Part shown: piece by piece, positions 10,901 to 25,824 of the stretch
How positions within the stretch are numbered: the stretch's first letter is position 1
Layout of the letters: each line of letters begins with the position of its first letter
Source: Phallusia fumigata
Taxonomy: Eukaryota; Chordata; Ascidiacea; Phlebobranchia; Ascidiidae
DNA length: 26,700 bases
Assembly (NCBI GenBank): GCA_008931825.1
Contig: QXVZ01020389.1
Coordinates: 1 to 26,700 of the forward strand
Direction: 5' to 3'
The notes under the pieces: generated by a model
Database searches by the model: none
What the model saw: the letters and a program-made list of their open reading frames with translations, nothing else
What the model was told of the DNA's origin: nothing
Program-made: the position numbers and the translations under genes

Positions 10901-11204
10901 ATGTATTCGCTTTAAACAAAACATAAAAGAACAGTCAGCATACTACATGGCCTTAACATCAAGAAATACCTTAGTTGTCACCGTAGGGACAAATTTTAGT
11001 GCACCAGACTCACCCAATCTCGTTTGGCAGTTCCTTTAATTTGTTGTCGTTGATCAGCAAGCACTGAAGCTCAGTTATTCGACAAACTGCTTTTGGAAGT
11101 TCGTGTAGTCCATGATCGGACAAATTCAAGGTCAAACGACCCCTGGGTCCCCGGTACAGTTGACTGCGAAGGTCATCCTCCGAATTTAAACTTAAACCTC
11201 TCAT
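4924..11204 (-). CDS. LRRD1: Leucine-rich repeat protein, LRRD1-like, split by an assembly gap
   Basis: Minus-strand exons: 11014-11204, 10604-10721, 10402-10532, 10050-10199, 9619-9741, 8991-9160, 8298-8467, 7624-7821, 6913-7110, 6637-6798, 5984-6137 and 5323-5484. All have GT-AG sites and join without a phase break into 642 codons. Nearly all of this is LRRs of about 23 residues (LxxLxLxxNxLxxLPxxI), roughly 25 of them. Exon 12 ends IARFVRKAEDRD, as I recall for the LRR boundary of vertebrate LRRD1. An exon ending at 5110 (FLTITWPG) joins in phase to a last exon, 4924-5047, ending LHSRALKL-stop. These resemble the end of the LRRD1 death domain. The exon 12 to 13 junction cannot be closed, because an N at 5253 lies between them. 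The cellular role is unknown; the family is mainly scaffold-like. The start is the first ATG before the first repeat. Confidence 0.75.
5253..5253. other. Ambiguous base N, probable assembly gap
   Basis: The single N abuts a truncated mobile-element end (5254-5281) and lies where the LRR gene should contain its missing death-domain exon sequence. A second N at 25427 demonstrably marks an unmerged contig join, so this one may also hide missing bases. Confidence 0.6.
5254..5281 (-). mobile_element. Truncated terminal repeat of the CTGCCAGAGA element
   Basis: On the minus strand the sequence reads ACTGCTAGAGATCTTATACA followed by TTGTAA. This matches the terminal repeat at 16729 (CTGCCAGAGAGCTTGTATA) with a small internal deletion. 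The element breaks off at the N at 5253. Confidence 0.6.
6465..6543 (-). repeat. Short interspersed repeat, AACGTTAAAACGTT family, copy 2
   Basis: On the minus strand it reads AGCTGCACAACGTTAAAACG, then ATGAAGCGCAAAAAAG and a GGGGCAATTAGTGGGTCGC block that aligns with copy 1 at 1710. It lies in intron 10 of the LRR gene. Confidence 0.6.
7464..7580 (+). mobile_element. GGTACG-rich inverted-repeat element, copy 1
   Basis: It begins CAAGGATGGCATTACGGTACG and ends CCACCGTACCGTACCTTGTG, so the ends are inverted GGTACGG blocks. The interior (GCGAGGGGCGTACCATACC) aligns directly with GCGAAGGGCCTACCGTGCC in the copy at 11735-11955. It lies in intron 8 of the LRR gene, just downstream of the donor for exon 8. 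Confidence 0.55.
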
Positions 11205-11734
11205 TGCTGTTCGTTTCTATAATATTCTTGCTAGTCCTCTATGGTCGGCTGTAAAAGTGAGTAGTAACTTAACACTTGAAATGTAAAGCAAACTAGCGCG
11301 TGAAATGTACACACTGGATCTTAAATCATGATAACATTGTGCGTGTTAAACAAATAACAACCTACTGTTTAGGACGCCCGGACTGACACATATACGACTT
11401 TGACTGTTAGCTCTGAAAACATTTGCTTCATAGCGATTCAAGTGCTCAGTGAAAATGCCACCAGCCTGAATATATACAATGTTGAATACATAATTCAACA
11501 AAAAACGGCTCAACTGTTGACAAAGGCCGGGACGGTTTAAAGGGCAAGGGAATACAAAGCGTTACTGGCAACAATAGCTTCTGGTGGATAATGTTACAGA
11601 CATACTTTACGTAGTAAACTTATAAGATAACTGTATGTTTTGTCAACATAGAAACATCGCGAAATTGAAACGACCCAAGGTGTCCGATCCTGGATTTTAA
11701 GAGGTATTCATTTGCACAGCTTTATCCTTGCCGC

Positions 11735-11955
11735 TGAGATGTTGCAAGGATGTCAATACGGTACGTATTGAATTGTGCGTACCAAGTGCAAAACCTTACT
11801 GCCATCCATTTTAAAGGACAGAGAAAGGTGAGGTACTGTACGGATTATGATAATTAAGCGTACAACGTACCACACTGCGAAGGGCCTACCGTGCCTTTTG
11901 ACGAGTTCGGTGCCTCGTACCAACGCACGGTGCCGTACCGCCCTGCCATCCTTGT
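11735..11955 (+). mobile_element. GGTACG-rich inverted-repeat element, copy 2
   Basis: The left end is CAAGGATGTCAATACGGTACG. The right end, on the opposite strand, reads CAAGGATGGCAGGGCGGTACG, so the two ends form an inverted repeat of about 20 bases with a few mismatches. The length of about 220 bp and the absence of a coding frame fit a non-autonomous DNA element. It lies between the LRR gene and CDK5. Confidence 0.65.
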
Positions 11956-12480
11956 TTACAACTGACGCAGCAATAAACGATTCATCAAAAACATTCTAAA
12001 CCATTTTTGTGCAATTTGGATTTTCATTAATCTGTAAGTGGTAAGAGAGATTTTTTATCTTTAAAAAAGGGTCACATATACACAACACGCCAAACATTGG
12101 TTTGCATTTCAATTAAAAAAATTGTACAAAGCAATCCTTTTTAAAAAAAAAAGTTTTTATTCCTTAGTATCATCCGACAACTGTTTTGTCCAGTGAGCGA
12201 TTGGTTTGCGCCATTGTTTCGTGACGTTTCCGTTTTGCGACATTTTTTAAGAACAGAAATTCCTTTTTCTTTTACACAACAGCTTTCGCAATTTGGAATG
12301 GATATGTGGAATATTTTTTATGTCAAAAACGTACGGTTTTTCAGCAGGATTTTTGAGTAATAAAACGGGTATTAAAATGTGAACTGATAAATTTGAAGTT
12401 TTTGAAGGACATTTAGTTTTTTCTTTGTTTTAGTATTGTTGTGTTTTTCACCACATAGAATTTGCGTCAATCGTTAATTA

Positions 12481-12493
12481 TGTTTATTTACAG
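12481..12493 (+). promoter_or_regulatory. Splice acceptor just before the CDK5 start
   Basis: TGTTTATTTACAG ends 14 bases before the CDK5 ATG. It implies either a 5' UTR intron or a spliced-leader trans-splice site, which is common in Ciona. The sequence alone cannot separate these. Confidence 0.5.
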
Positions 12494-12507
12494 TGTAGAA
12501 AGCTAAA

Positions 12508-13386
12508 ATGCACAAGTACGAAAAGATTGAGAAAATTGGTGAAGGAACCTATGGAACTGTGTTTAAAGCTAAAAACCGCGAAACTGGTGAAGTTGTAGCA
12601 CTGAAACGAGTTCAGCTTGATGATGATGATGAAGGTGTGCCAAGTTCTGCTTTGCGTGAAATTTGCATTCTCAAGGAACTGAAGCATCGAAATGTCGTTC
12701 GTCTTCATGATGTCTTGCATAGCGAGCGAAAAATGACTTTAGTATTTGAATATTGTGAACAGGACTTAAAAAAATACTTTGATTCCTGTGGGGGTGACAT
12801 TGATGCTGCAACTGTCCAGTCTTTCATGTATCAACTCCTTAAGGGATTGGCGTTTTGTCACCAACAAAATATTCTTCACAGAGATCTAAAACCTCAAAAC
12901 TTGCTTATCAACAAGCATGGAGAACTCAAACTTGCTGATTTCGGACTTGCAAGATCATTTGGAATCCCTGTCCGTTGTTACTCAGCAGAGGTGGTCACTT
13001 TGTGGTACAGGCCACCAGATGTCCTCTTTGGGGCCAAATTGTACACCACTACTATCGACACATGGAGTGCTGGTTGTATTTTTGCTGAAATCTCAAATGC
13101 AGGGATTCCATTATTTCCTGGGAATGATGTTGAAGAACAATTGAAACGAATCTTTAAACTTCTCGGCACTCCGACTGAGCAGTCGTGGCCTGGTGTGTCG
13201 AAATTGCCAGATTTTAAAATATTCCCAATGTATCCACCGAACTGTCACTGGCCTCATGTGGTGCCCAAACTATCAGCAAGTGGCCAAGATCTGTTACATC
13301 GCTTGGTTGTTGCAAATCCTTCAGCCAGACTGACTGCAGCAGCAGCACTTGATCATAAATATTTTGGTGATATGAATGCAAGTTAA
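12508..13386 (+). CDS. CDK5: Cyclin-dependent kinase 5
   Basis: A single uninterrupted frame of 292 residues, the same length as human CDK5. It is a proline-directed serine/threonine kinase that in animals is activated by p35/p39-type partners, acting in neurons and the cytoskeleton. Visible landmarks are the glycine loop GEGTYG (11-16), Y15, catalytic K33, the cyclin-contact helix PSSALRE (45-51, diagnostic of CDK5 against PSTAIRE in CDK1/2), HRD with D126, DFG at 144-146, and [20 protein letters not shown]. The activation-loop residue is S159, as in CDK5, rather than the threonine of CDK2. The start [11 protein letters not shown] aligns with the usual CDK5 start. The coding sequence has no intron, unlike its neighbours. 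CDK5 rather than CDK2/3 or PCTAIRE kinases is supported by PSSALRE, S159 and DLKKYFDSC. Confidence 0.97.
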   Translation: MHKYEKIEKIGEGTYGTVFKAKNRETGEVVALKRVQLDDDDEGVPSSALREICILKELKHRNVVRLHDVLHSERKMTLVFEYCEQDLKKYFDSCGGDIDAATVQSFMYQLLKGLAFCHQQNILHRDLKPQNLLINKHGELKLADFGLARSFGIPVRCYSAEVVTLWYRPPDVLFGAKLYTTTIDTWSAGCIFAEISNAGIPLFPGNDVEEQLKRIFKLLGTPTEQSWPGVSKLPDFKIFPMYPPNCHWPHVVPKLSASGQDLLHRLVVANPSARLTAAAALDHKYFGDMNAS

Positions 13387-14446
13387 TAATACAATATATC
13401 TTCACATAGCTAGATAAATTTATTTGTATTTGGTGGACATTTAAAAGTTTGCCAGTTAAATTGTACATAATAGTTTTATAATATTGCATTTATGCAGTGG
13501 CTGTGTTTCATTTTCGTGCTTCAACTATAGTCAAACACAACACACATATAAATTGCACAAAAACATGTTGTTTCCTAATTTACTTATACTATTGCTCAAA
13601 AACCTTGTATGTCCATTAACATCATAGGAGTATTTCCTTTTTAATGCTAATAACTGTGTTTATTAACAGTCATTAAAATAAGATCAGCTTGGTAAAAGTG
13701 TTAAATTTATTGTACTATTGCTCTAAGCCTCCAAATTTGTATTTCAATAATTCGTGATGGTCAAAATTTGTATATTTGCTTGTGCAATATGTTCTAGTAA
13801 CAAACTATGTTGAAATCTTATTATTCACTGTGTTGTGTAGGAGGACATGTGACTTGTATTCCATGAAGTAACATAATTAGCGTTTAGGTTTTTTGCAAGT
13901 TTGTATGATGTGAAAAGCCTTGGAATGGTCATGTTAGGTATGTATGGTCTTTTTCCATTGATAGATAAAGTCGTGTGCAAATATTGTTTACATTATTACA
14001 TCCTGTGTAAAAGAGGATGTGAAATACATTAGCAGATAATAATCAAGCTGATTAAACCTGTGTTAACATGATTGACAGGTATTTATGCGAATGTGTCATT
14101 GGTTTATTTGTTTTTCAGGTAAATTCTTGTGCAAGTCAACTCTCCAATTAACTGGGATAGGTGAAAAGTTCATGCAAGACTTAACAGTTGTATACTTGGA
14201 TATTATTAAATGATACTTTGTAGTATCTTGCACATAAGTGCCTATGTAAACATATGAGTTTGAAGTACATAAGAAGTGTTTGCAGTCATGAAGTCAGTTA
14301 TTCTGGCAATTGTTTGCCACGACAAGTTGCATTCAATCTGTAAATAGTAATAAACTGGGGGGATTTACCATTGTAACATTATTTGTTGTTACATTCACAG
14401 GGTTTGTGTAATTTCTGGTGTGTAATTAGTTGGTGTAGGTGGGAAG
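13387..14446. other. Intergenic region between CDK5 and CNPPD1
   Basis: It is AT-rich, with no open frame of interest. It should hold the CDK5 3' UTR (ATTAAA near 13674 and AATAAA at 14349 are candidate polyadenylation signals) and the CNPPD1 promoter. TTACATTCACAG ending at 14400 is a splice-acceptor-like site 46 bases before the CNPPD1 start. Confidence 0.4.
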
Positions 14447-19294
<4,848 letters not shown>

Positions 19295-19401
19295 CACATA
19301 AATTGTTTTGTATAAACGATCTTATAAATAGGGTTCAGATTTTAAGACTAAACTTACTCATACATTTTATGCTGCAGTTTTTCTACCATAAAATTGTAGA
19401 A

Positions 19402-19402
19402 N
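19402..19402. other. Ambiguous base N
   Basis: A single N lies in the probable 3' UTR of CNPPD1. Unlike 25427, no duplicated sequence is seen on either side. It may be an unresolved base or a gap of unknown size. Confidence 0.5.
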
Positions 19403-19459
19403 CGTTCCAGAAATTTTTGGTAAAATGTAACACGGCAGCAAAAAAAAAACACTCCCCAG

Positions 19460-19465
19460 AATAAA
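19460..19465 (+). terminator. Candidate polyadenylation signal AATAAA
   Basis: A consensus AATAAA lies 166 bases after the candidate final CNPPD1 stop at 19294 and before the STPG2 start. The support is positional. Confidence 0.4.
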
Positions 19466-19662
19466 TAAATTTGATTTCTATGGTTTCGTCGAACAGTTAC
19501 TAGGCAACGTTAATTGTATACATTTTCCAGCTGGGTAAAGTTTGTAACGTGGGTTTTGAGTATTTAGTTTTGTAATTAACGACTATAATTTATCTTACTC
19601 TGGTACAATTACAATTGAGTTTGATATAAGAGTGCCATTAAAGAGTTTGATTTTACTCAATT

Positions 19663-19673
19663 TTGTTATTTAG
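19663..19673 (+). promoter_or_regulatory. Splice acceptor before the STPG2 start
   Basis: TTGTTATTTAG ends 78 bases before the STPG2 ATG. It may close a 5' UTR intron or be a trans-splice site. Confidence 0.4.
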
Positions 19674-19727
19674 GGAAACACGCCAAGTCTTAATAAAGCA
19701 CCAATATAAAAACATTTCTGCAATATT

Positions 19728-19745
19728 ATGAGCAGCGAAAACTAG
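19728..19745 (+). promoter_or_regulatory. Five-codon upstream open reading frame before STPG2
   Basis: ATG AGC AGC GAA AAC TAG ends six bases before the STPG2 ATG at 19752. If the leader is retained, it could reduce initiation at the main start. Confidence 0.45.
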
Positions 19746-19751
19746 TAGGCA

Positions 19752-22700
19752 ATGTACGACCGTGCCCCCAGGCCTACTGCCAACTACACAGTTGGTAGCA
19801 CCAAAGATAGTGTTGGACCTGGAACATATGATGTACCTACACCAAGGTAATAAACATAAGTCTGACAAAGATTACGGGAAGTCAGTGTTTTGGGCTAAAT
19901 TTTGAGCATATTGCAAGATCTGTATCTTTACATCTTTAGTGTGAAATGGCTGAAGGCAGATGGATACGCCCCGTTTCAATCCATGACAGGAAGGGAAACA
20001 ATATTTCACATCGGAGATTCAGTGATGGCCGCACCAGGTCCAGGATCCTATGACCCAGGGTAACCTTTCCTGAAATTATTGAATTGCAGCATAAAAGAAG
20101 AATATTTATGTGAATTTCAGTACACCAGGCCCACAAGAGTATCTGTAAATATTGCACATATATTTTCTAAAATATATCCAAGTTGAAACATTTTCAAGCT
20201 AAACTAAAGCAATAAGGGTGTTGTTGCTGTGTCTGTCATGAATAGCTCACCCAAGTAACACTTATAAACTGTTTCCATCATTTTGGAGGTACACAGTTTT
20301 GTAGTATATTCTTGTACCTATACAATTACCCACAACCATAGCTTATAAAAGGGCTTTCAGCTACTGTTGAGCCGAACTATCATTTGTTAAACTCTTGTGC
20401 ACAAAAACTATAAACTAGCCACAATTATTTTTTTTACTTAATTTTGTAAGTATTGGGGCCCAAAATAAGTTTGTACCTGCTTGAAAGATTTGTTCAGCAA
20501 CTTACACATAAGTTTGTTTGTAGATTTGCTCAAGACCATCCAGTTGGTGGTCGGCCATTAGCAAATAAGAGCAATCGATTCTCCGAACCAGCCATGACAA
20601 GCCATATTACACCTGGCCCTGGCAAGTATAACTTGTCAAAGAAAAGTGATTGGGTGAAAACTGCAAAAACTTCAGCAGTCGCTGTACAACCCACTCCACA
20701 GGTATGTTGGTGATTTGTGGATTTTAACAAAAAAATTTGGTGTAAAAATTGTTTTTTTGTAATCTTTTCTCTGGCTTGTCAGCAGTTAGGAGATACGCAT
20801 TGCACATTTACATACTTAATATGTTTCAAGCATGAAATAACAATTAATGTCGTACAAACTGTATGTAAACAAACTAAACTAACAAACTTTACTTGAATCT
20901 TCCATGCCTACAGGCTGACAAAACCAAGGCAATAGTAACAAGCCGGGTTAGATACCAAAGAAAACCAGATGCCCCGTCCATCCCCAGCCCTGGCCAAGCT
21001 TACGGTTATGAAGAGACTGATAATGGGACTCTACGAAAACAGGTAAATCCATGAAAGCAAATGGAGTTTGTAGTTCAAAACTTATTGTGATGCAATATTC
21101 CATAACAGCAATGGATTGTGAGACAGTGTGACTAACTGTTATTAGGTTCTAAAATTTTAAAAAATAAAGTTTAACATCACTTCTGATGTTTATATTCTTG
21201 TTAAGGCACCACCTGGCAAGGATGAAAGCATGGGTCCGGCATACTACAGGTAATAAAATTGCTTTCAATCCCTTCAACATGCGTTACTTCATAATTTCAC
21301 AAATTTTCTTTGTTGATCCTTAAAAAATTTTCTTTCTTTAAGGATCAACACAGACAAAACACAAGCCACAGCCAAGTATCGAGGAGTGCATTTTGGATCA
21401 TTAAGAGCAGATCGGATGAAATTCAGCGGAAAAACTGGACCAGGGCCGGGAGATTACGACCCCCACCGACCAAAGCCTAAGAGTGATATTGTTACTGTTC
21501 TTAACCCGGATGGAAAAACCTATGAGTCACGACTACCAAGGTAATGGATACAAAATTTTTGTGCAGTCGCACTTGTTTTATACAATGTTCAGCCACTTGT
21601 GTTTTGTTGATTCAATGATTGCTCAGCATGAAGTCAGTTTCCAATTAATCAAAGTACTTTCGGAATAATAAAAAATACACATACGACACACTGCAACATA
21701 GCCGGCTGTTCGACAACAAATTTTATGTTGCCATTCCATATTTGTTGTTCCACTTAAATGGGGACCCATATGTGATATTTACTTTGACTTGGTTAACCAA
21801 AGCATTAACTTTAACCTTTAAAAATATTCCTTAGAAACGTATGTTGACTCCTTGGTCTATGTTTTTGTAATCAGATGCATTCAGAAGTGGTAGAAAGTTT
21901 TGGATGTACAAAAATTTTAAACAGTTTATTTGCGTTGTGTGTACTTGTTTGAAAAACAATTTTATTTCAGGTACCATGAGATAGTGGTTCAAGAGGAGGA
22001 AAAGAAAGCCGTCCCTGGTCCTGGGAAGTACGAGATCAACGGTCAGTTTAACAAGAAGCCAGCTCCGGTTAATGTTGAAGGTTTGGAGGTCGAACACCCC
22101 CCATTCATGTCACAAGCACGAAGGTAGATTTCTATTTACAACTTTTTGCAAAGTTGTGATGCTTACAAGAGGTTTAATCCAAAACCTAACAGCTACAATG
22201 CTAGCTATGTTATTATTTGTTTTAAAAATATTGTGGTTGTATATATGATATGATTTATTAAAGTTAAACTACCTCTGTGCTGTAAAGCCTTTATAATTCA
22301 AACGAACAGTTTATTTACAGTTGAGCTTTAACAAAAAAAGTTGTAACATGATCTTTGTTTTGCTTTATCCTTTCATAGGGTTGTCTGTTAGTATTATTTT
22401 TTGCTGACATATATGTGTGGGCTGTATAGTATCAAATTACTTAGCAACATTGCAGCAGTTGATACTTCTATGCTTTTGCAACAAGAAACACAGTTACAAT
22501 TTTCATGCAGGTTCAATGATATGAAGGGAATTACCCCTGCCCCAGGGGCTTATAATGACCCCCGAAATGCATTGGAAGCTTTGAAGAAAATTACAGGAAT
22601 GAAGCGCAGTCCGTTTGGCCAAACTGCTGTTAGATTTCAACCCAACAGGAAGGTTAAGACTGTACCAGGTAAAGGGTTGTTGATAGTTTTATATTGTGAT

Positions 22701-25700
22701 CTGGCCTCGATTTTTTTTTGCTTAAATCCAAGAAACAAAACTTTCATACCAAAGCACACATGCTCAATGACAAAGTCAATAACAACACATACTATTGCAA
22801 GTTTTCTTACCATTTTTGTGGTCATACCACGATGAAATGTGTACAAGGGCCATGGACCCATATATAAGAAACACATTGTAAGTTCCAAGCAGATGCTTGT
22901 GCTTTTGGGTTCACAACATCAATGTAAAGTACCTGAATTATTGGACTCCATATTTTAAGATAAAAACACAACACACCTTTTAATAATGTTTCACAGGACC
23001 TGGCCACTACAATATCTTTAACACTGGCATGGCACAAGAGAGTCTGAAAAAAGCTTATTTGGAAAGCACAAGGAGTGGAGCATTTGGCAGCACATCGGCC
23101 AGGATCATGCCAATCATTCAAAAGCATGAGGTTGCTCTACCTGGGCCTTCACATTATCAAGTAAAAGCAGACAATCTGTGAAATGATGTTTGTAGTTAAA
23201 AGCATATTGCATGGCTTAGTTGATTGACAGCTTTAAGTACATTTACTTGCGTTTTGGTGCTTGAGTATTTTATGATTCAGCTTGGAGCAAAAACTTAACA
23301 CAATGCTCTGACATTCAGGTTTTAAAATTTAGCCACATCCGTCCTAAGTTTAAATTTTTAAATGAAAATATGTTTAAATGTAGCATTTTCAGTTGAAAAT
23401 AATAGATAAAATACTAGTTTAAACTTGTTTAAATCCTAAGTTAAGTCTACTTTGCTTAATGAAAGAAAACAAACGACACAATACTGCTAAAGTAATCAGC
23501 TGCGCAACGTTAAAACGTTATCAGGCGCAAATAAACGATATCATTGCTTTGGATCTGAGTGACTCTGAGGTGGGGCAAAAATTCTGACACCTGTAAATTT
23601 TATCTTTACAGCCCAAGAGATCTGAAGAACGTTACAAGAAGCAACTTACATCAACATTTGCATCGTTGAGCGACAGATTGAGCGCCCCAGCTGCTCAGGT
23701 GATCATCTTGTGCAAACGACATTAACCGTGTGTTGTTACCACTTGGATTTCGTTTGAATCAGAACAGCTAAGTGACTTGAAAACGCCTCCCTCAATCGAC
23801 GAAAATTAAAACGCATTTTTTTACGGACAATAGTTATGCGAGGGGCACTGAGCCTGATTTGAGAACGACTGGTTTAAACATACGAACGTCTGTCAAAAGA
23901 CGACGCATGACGAGCTTCGTGCATTAAACCTCCTAACTTTAGCGAAAAAGTTCGAATTAGCACAGAATTTCGCAATTTCAAAAACGTTGCAAGAAAGTTC
24001 TGTACCGACATATATATTAAAATATTTTACACGATGCTAAAAACTTGGACATGGTTGTTTGCTCAAATCTCGCTACTAAACCAGCTTCATGCGTGCTGAC
24101 GTTTTCCAAACAGGCTTAATTGTTACATCATCAGCAGCCACTTTAAGGTTACTAAATGTCATTGACCCCACAGACGCTGCACGACAATCCCCCTCCGGGG
24201 TCATATGAGGTCGCGAACTCGTTCCAGAAATCACAGCACAAGCGAGGAACAGCAGTGCCACGCAGTAAGGAGGCTTTCAAGCGCAATCGAGCGTTCCTAT
24301 CTGCCTCCGATCGCTTCGCCCCACCGCGTGACGTTGTTTTGGATCAGCCTGAAAAAGATACCCCGGGTCCAGGTATGAGTCAGCGATTGACGTTGCTGGG
24401 TTTGCGTGGTTGGAAAATGGGGTTTCGTGCCTATTTAGGTGCTGGTTGAAATATTTTGTTGACAAACATCAAGTTAAGTTTTTATGCTTGGTGAGAGAAA
24501 TGATAGCGACACAATTGCACTGAAACAATCACCAAGCCTGGAAATAGCTGCGCAACGTTAAAACGTTTTTTCATGTTTTTAATTAATTGCTTTGCGACGA
24601 CGCAAGTTTTATAAAGGCAGAATTGCGAGAGCGTACTCATTTCATAATAGTATAGAGGCAAACAAGAAGCAGTTATTCAAATTATAAAATAGAGCCTCAC
24701 CCTGAAACTATGAATGTTTTGTCAAAATCACACAACTGTGCGTTTTCTGTTTCCTATTTGAATTCATGTTCTGTTTGTTTAGGCACTTACGACCAAGAAG
24801 CGATAAAGGACAAAGTCAAACTCGCAGTCATGGTAACAAAGGGCAACAGATTCCAAGAGGTAACCCTTGAAACACGGATTTTGAGCAAACTTTTTATCAT
24901 ACAGTTTTGGCTTTGTTGTTGCCAAGCACGTATCTGTTTCGCTGTGGTTTGGTGACGTCGGCGATACACGTATTCGCACAAGTCAATGACACGTTTATAA
25001 CCATGCCTGAAAACCCGACAAGCTCGCCATGGCCTGTGGGCGCTCTTATAAAATCATGTCAAATCGTGTTGTGGCAACAAAGCTTCGGGCTTAGTCGTGG
25101 TTGAAAGTTGCGGATTATTTTCACTGTAAATAGCAAGAAGTCTGTAATTAATTGGACATTTAAATTATGAGCTTGTGGCAAAGCTTCTTGTATTCAAATC
25201 ATAATCACCGTGTACTTAGTCCTTTATAAGTTGCGGTGTCCTATTGCAACCTTGTTGCAGAAAGGTCCAGGGCTTATAAATGTCAAACTTAAATATTGAA
25301 GAAAATTAATGTTTTTACTCATTTTCCTTTTAATGTTTTTTTCATGTCTACCGCCGGTTTGATCTTCCCTTTTGTTTGAGAAAAACTTGTTTAACACACA
25401 TGATGGATTTTTTTTACCCCAGGTGANTATTGAAGAAAATTAATGTTTTTACTCATTTTCCTTTTAATGTTTTTTTCATGTCTACCGCCGGTTTGATCTT
25501 CCCTTTTGTTTGAGAAAAACTTGTTTAACACACATGATGGATTTTTTTTACCCCAGGTGACCCATCAGTTAACCCACAGGCCCCCCAAACCGTAGAATTT
25601 GAAAAAACAAACACCAATACTTACTTCACTTTAAAACTGTAAATGTTTGTCAGCAGATAAAGAAAGAGGAAGTACCCGGACCCGGAGCATACCAACTCAG

Positions 25701-25824
25701 TCCCTTACTTGCCAATACATTGCTGCGAGGAACGTTTAATGCGACTTTACACAATCCAGTAACTCCTGTGTTGGACTCAGGAAGAACAGCGACGGCGAAA
25801 CAGGCGTTCTTGTTGGGAGTTTAA
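19752..25824 (+). CDS. STPG2: Sperm-tail PG-rich repeat-containing protein 2
   Basis: Thirteen exons: 19752-19846, 19940-20059, 20524-20701, 20914-21042, 21206-21249, 21343-21540, 21971-22123, 22511-22668, 22997-23160, 23612-23698, 24174-24372, 24783-24859 and 25657-25824. All are GT-AG, and they join in phase into 589 residues. The start MYDRAPR matches my memory of vertebrate STPG2, and the end is QAFLLGV. Thirteen PG-type motifs run through it: VGPGTYD, APGPGSYD, TPGPGKYN, SPGQAYG, MGPAYY, TGPGPGDYD, VPGPGKYE, TPAPGAYN, VPGPGHYN, LPGPSHYQ, PPPGSYE, TPGPGTYD and VPGPGAYQ. Such repeats are typical of proteins of sperm flagella and axonemal microtubules, so a ciliary role is inferred. No membrane segment or enzyme motif is seen. 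It is longer than the human protein as I recall it (about 460 residues). Confidence 0.92.
21311..21350 (+). promoter_or_regulatory. Hairpin enclosing an STPG2 3' splice site
   Basis: TGTTGATCCTTAAA (21311-21324) and TTTAAGGATCAACA (21337-21350) are perfect inverted repeats of 14 bases with a 12-base pyrimidine-rich loop. The acceptor AG (21341-21342) of exon 6 lies in the 3' arm, and the first exon bases pair with the intron. In the transcript this could hide the splice site. Confidence 0.6.
23498..23531 (+). repeat. Short interspersed repeat, AACGTTAAAACGTT family, copy 3
   Basis: The core GCGCAACGTTAAAACGTT is preceded by AGCT and followed by ATCAGGCGCAAATAA. It lies in STPG2 intron 9. Only about 34 bases align clearly with the other copies. 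Confidence 0.6.
24546..24567 (+). repeat. Short interspersed repeat, AACGTTAAAACGTT family, copy 4
   Basis: The 22-base core, from AGCT through AACGTT, is identical to copy 3, but the flank then diverges. It lies in STPG2 intron 11. Confidence 0.55.
25294..25560. repeat. Exact 133-bp direct duplication around an N
   Basis: 25294-25426 and 25428-25560 appear identical base for base, starting TATTGAAGAAAATTAATG and ending ACCCCAGGTGA, with a single N at 25427 between them. This is the pattern of two contigs with an unmerged overlap. It lies in STPG2 intron 12, so the coding sequence is unaffected. Confidence 0.9.

Larger units (their letters stand above)
11205..12507. promoter_or_regulatory. 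Divergent intergenic region between the LRR gene and CDK5
   Basis: About 1.3 kb separates the two starts, so both promoters must lie here. It contains the inverted-repeat element at 11735-11955 and A/T runs near 12115-12160. No distinctive promoter motif is recognised. Confidence 0.4.

Noticed and set aside
12484..12720. Minus-strand frame of 78 codons
   Set aside because: It lies antisense to the start of CDK5 and has no domain of its own.
22401..22835. Plus-strand frame of 144 codons as a separate gene
   Set aside because: Only 22511-22668 is STPG2 coding sequence. The rest is intron read-through on both sides of clear splice sites.
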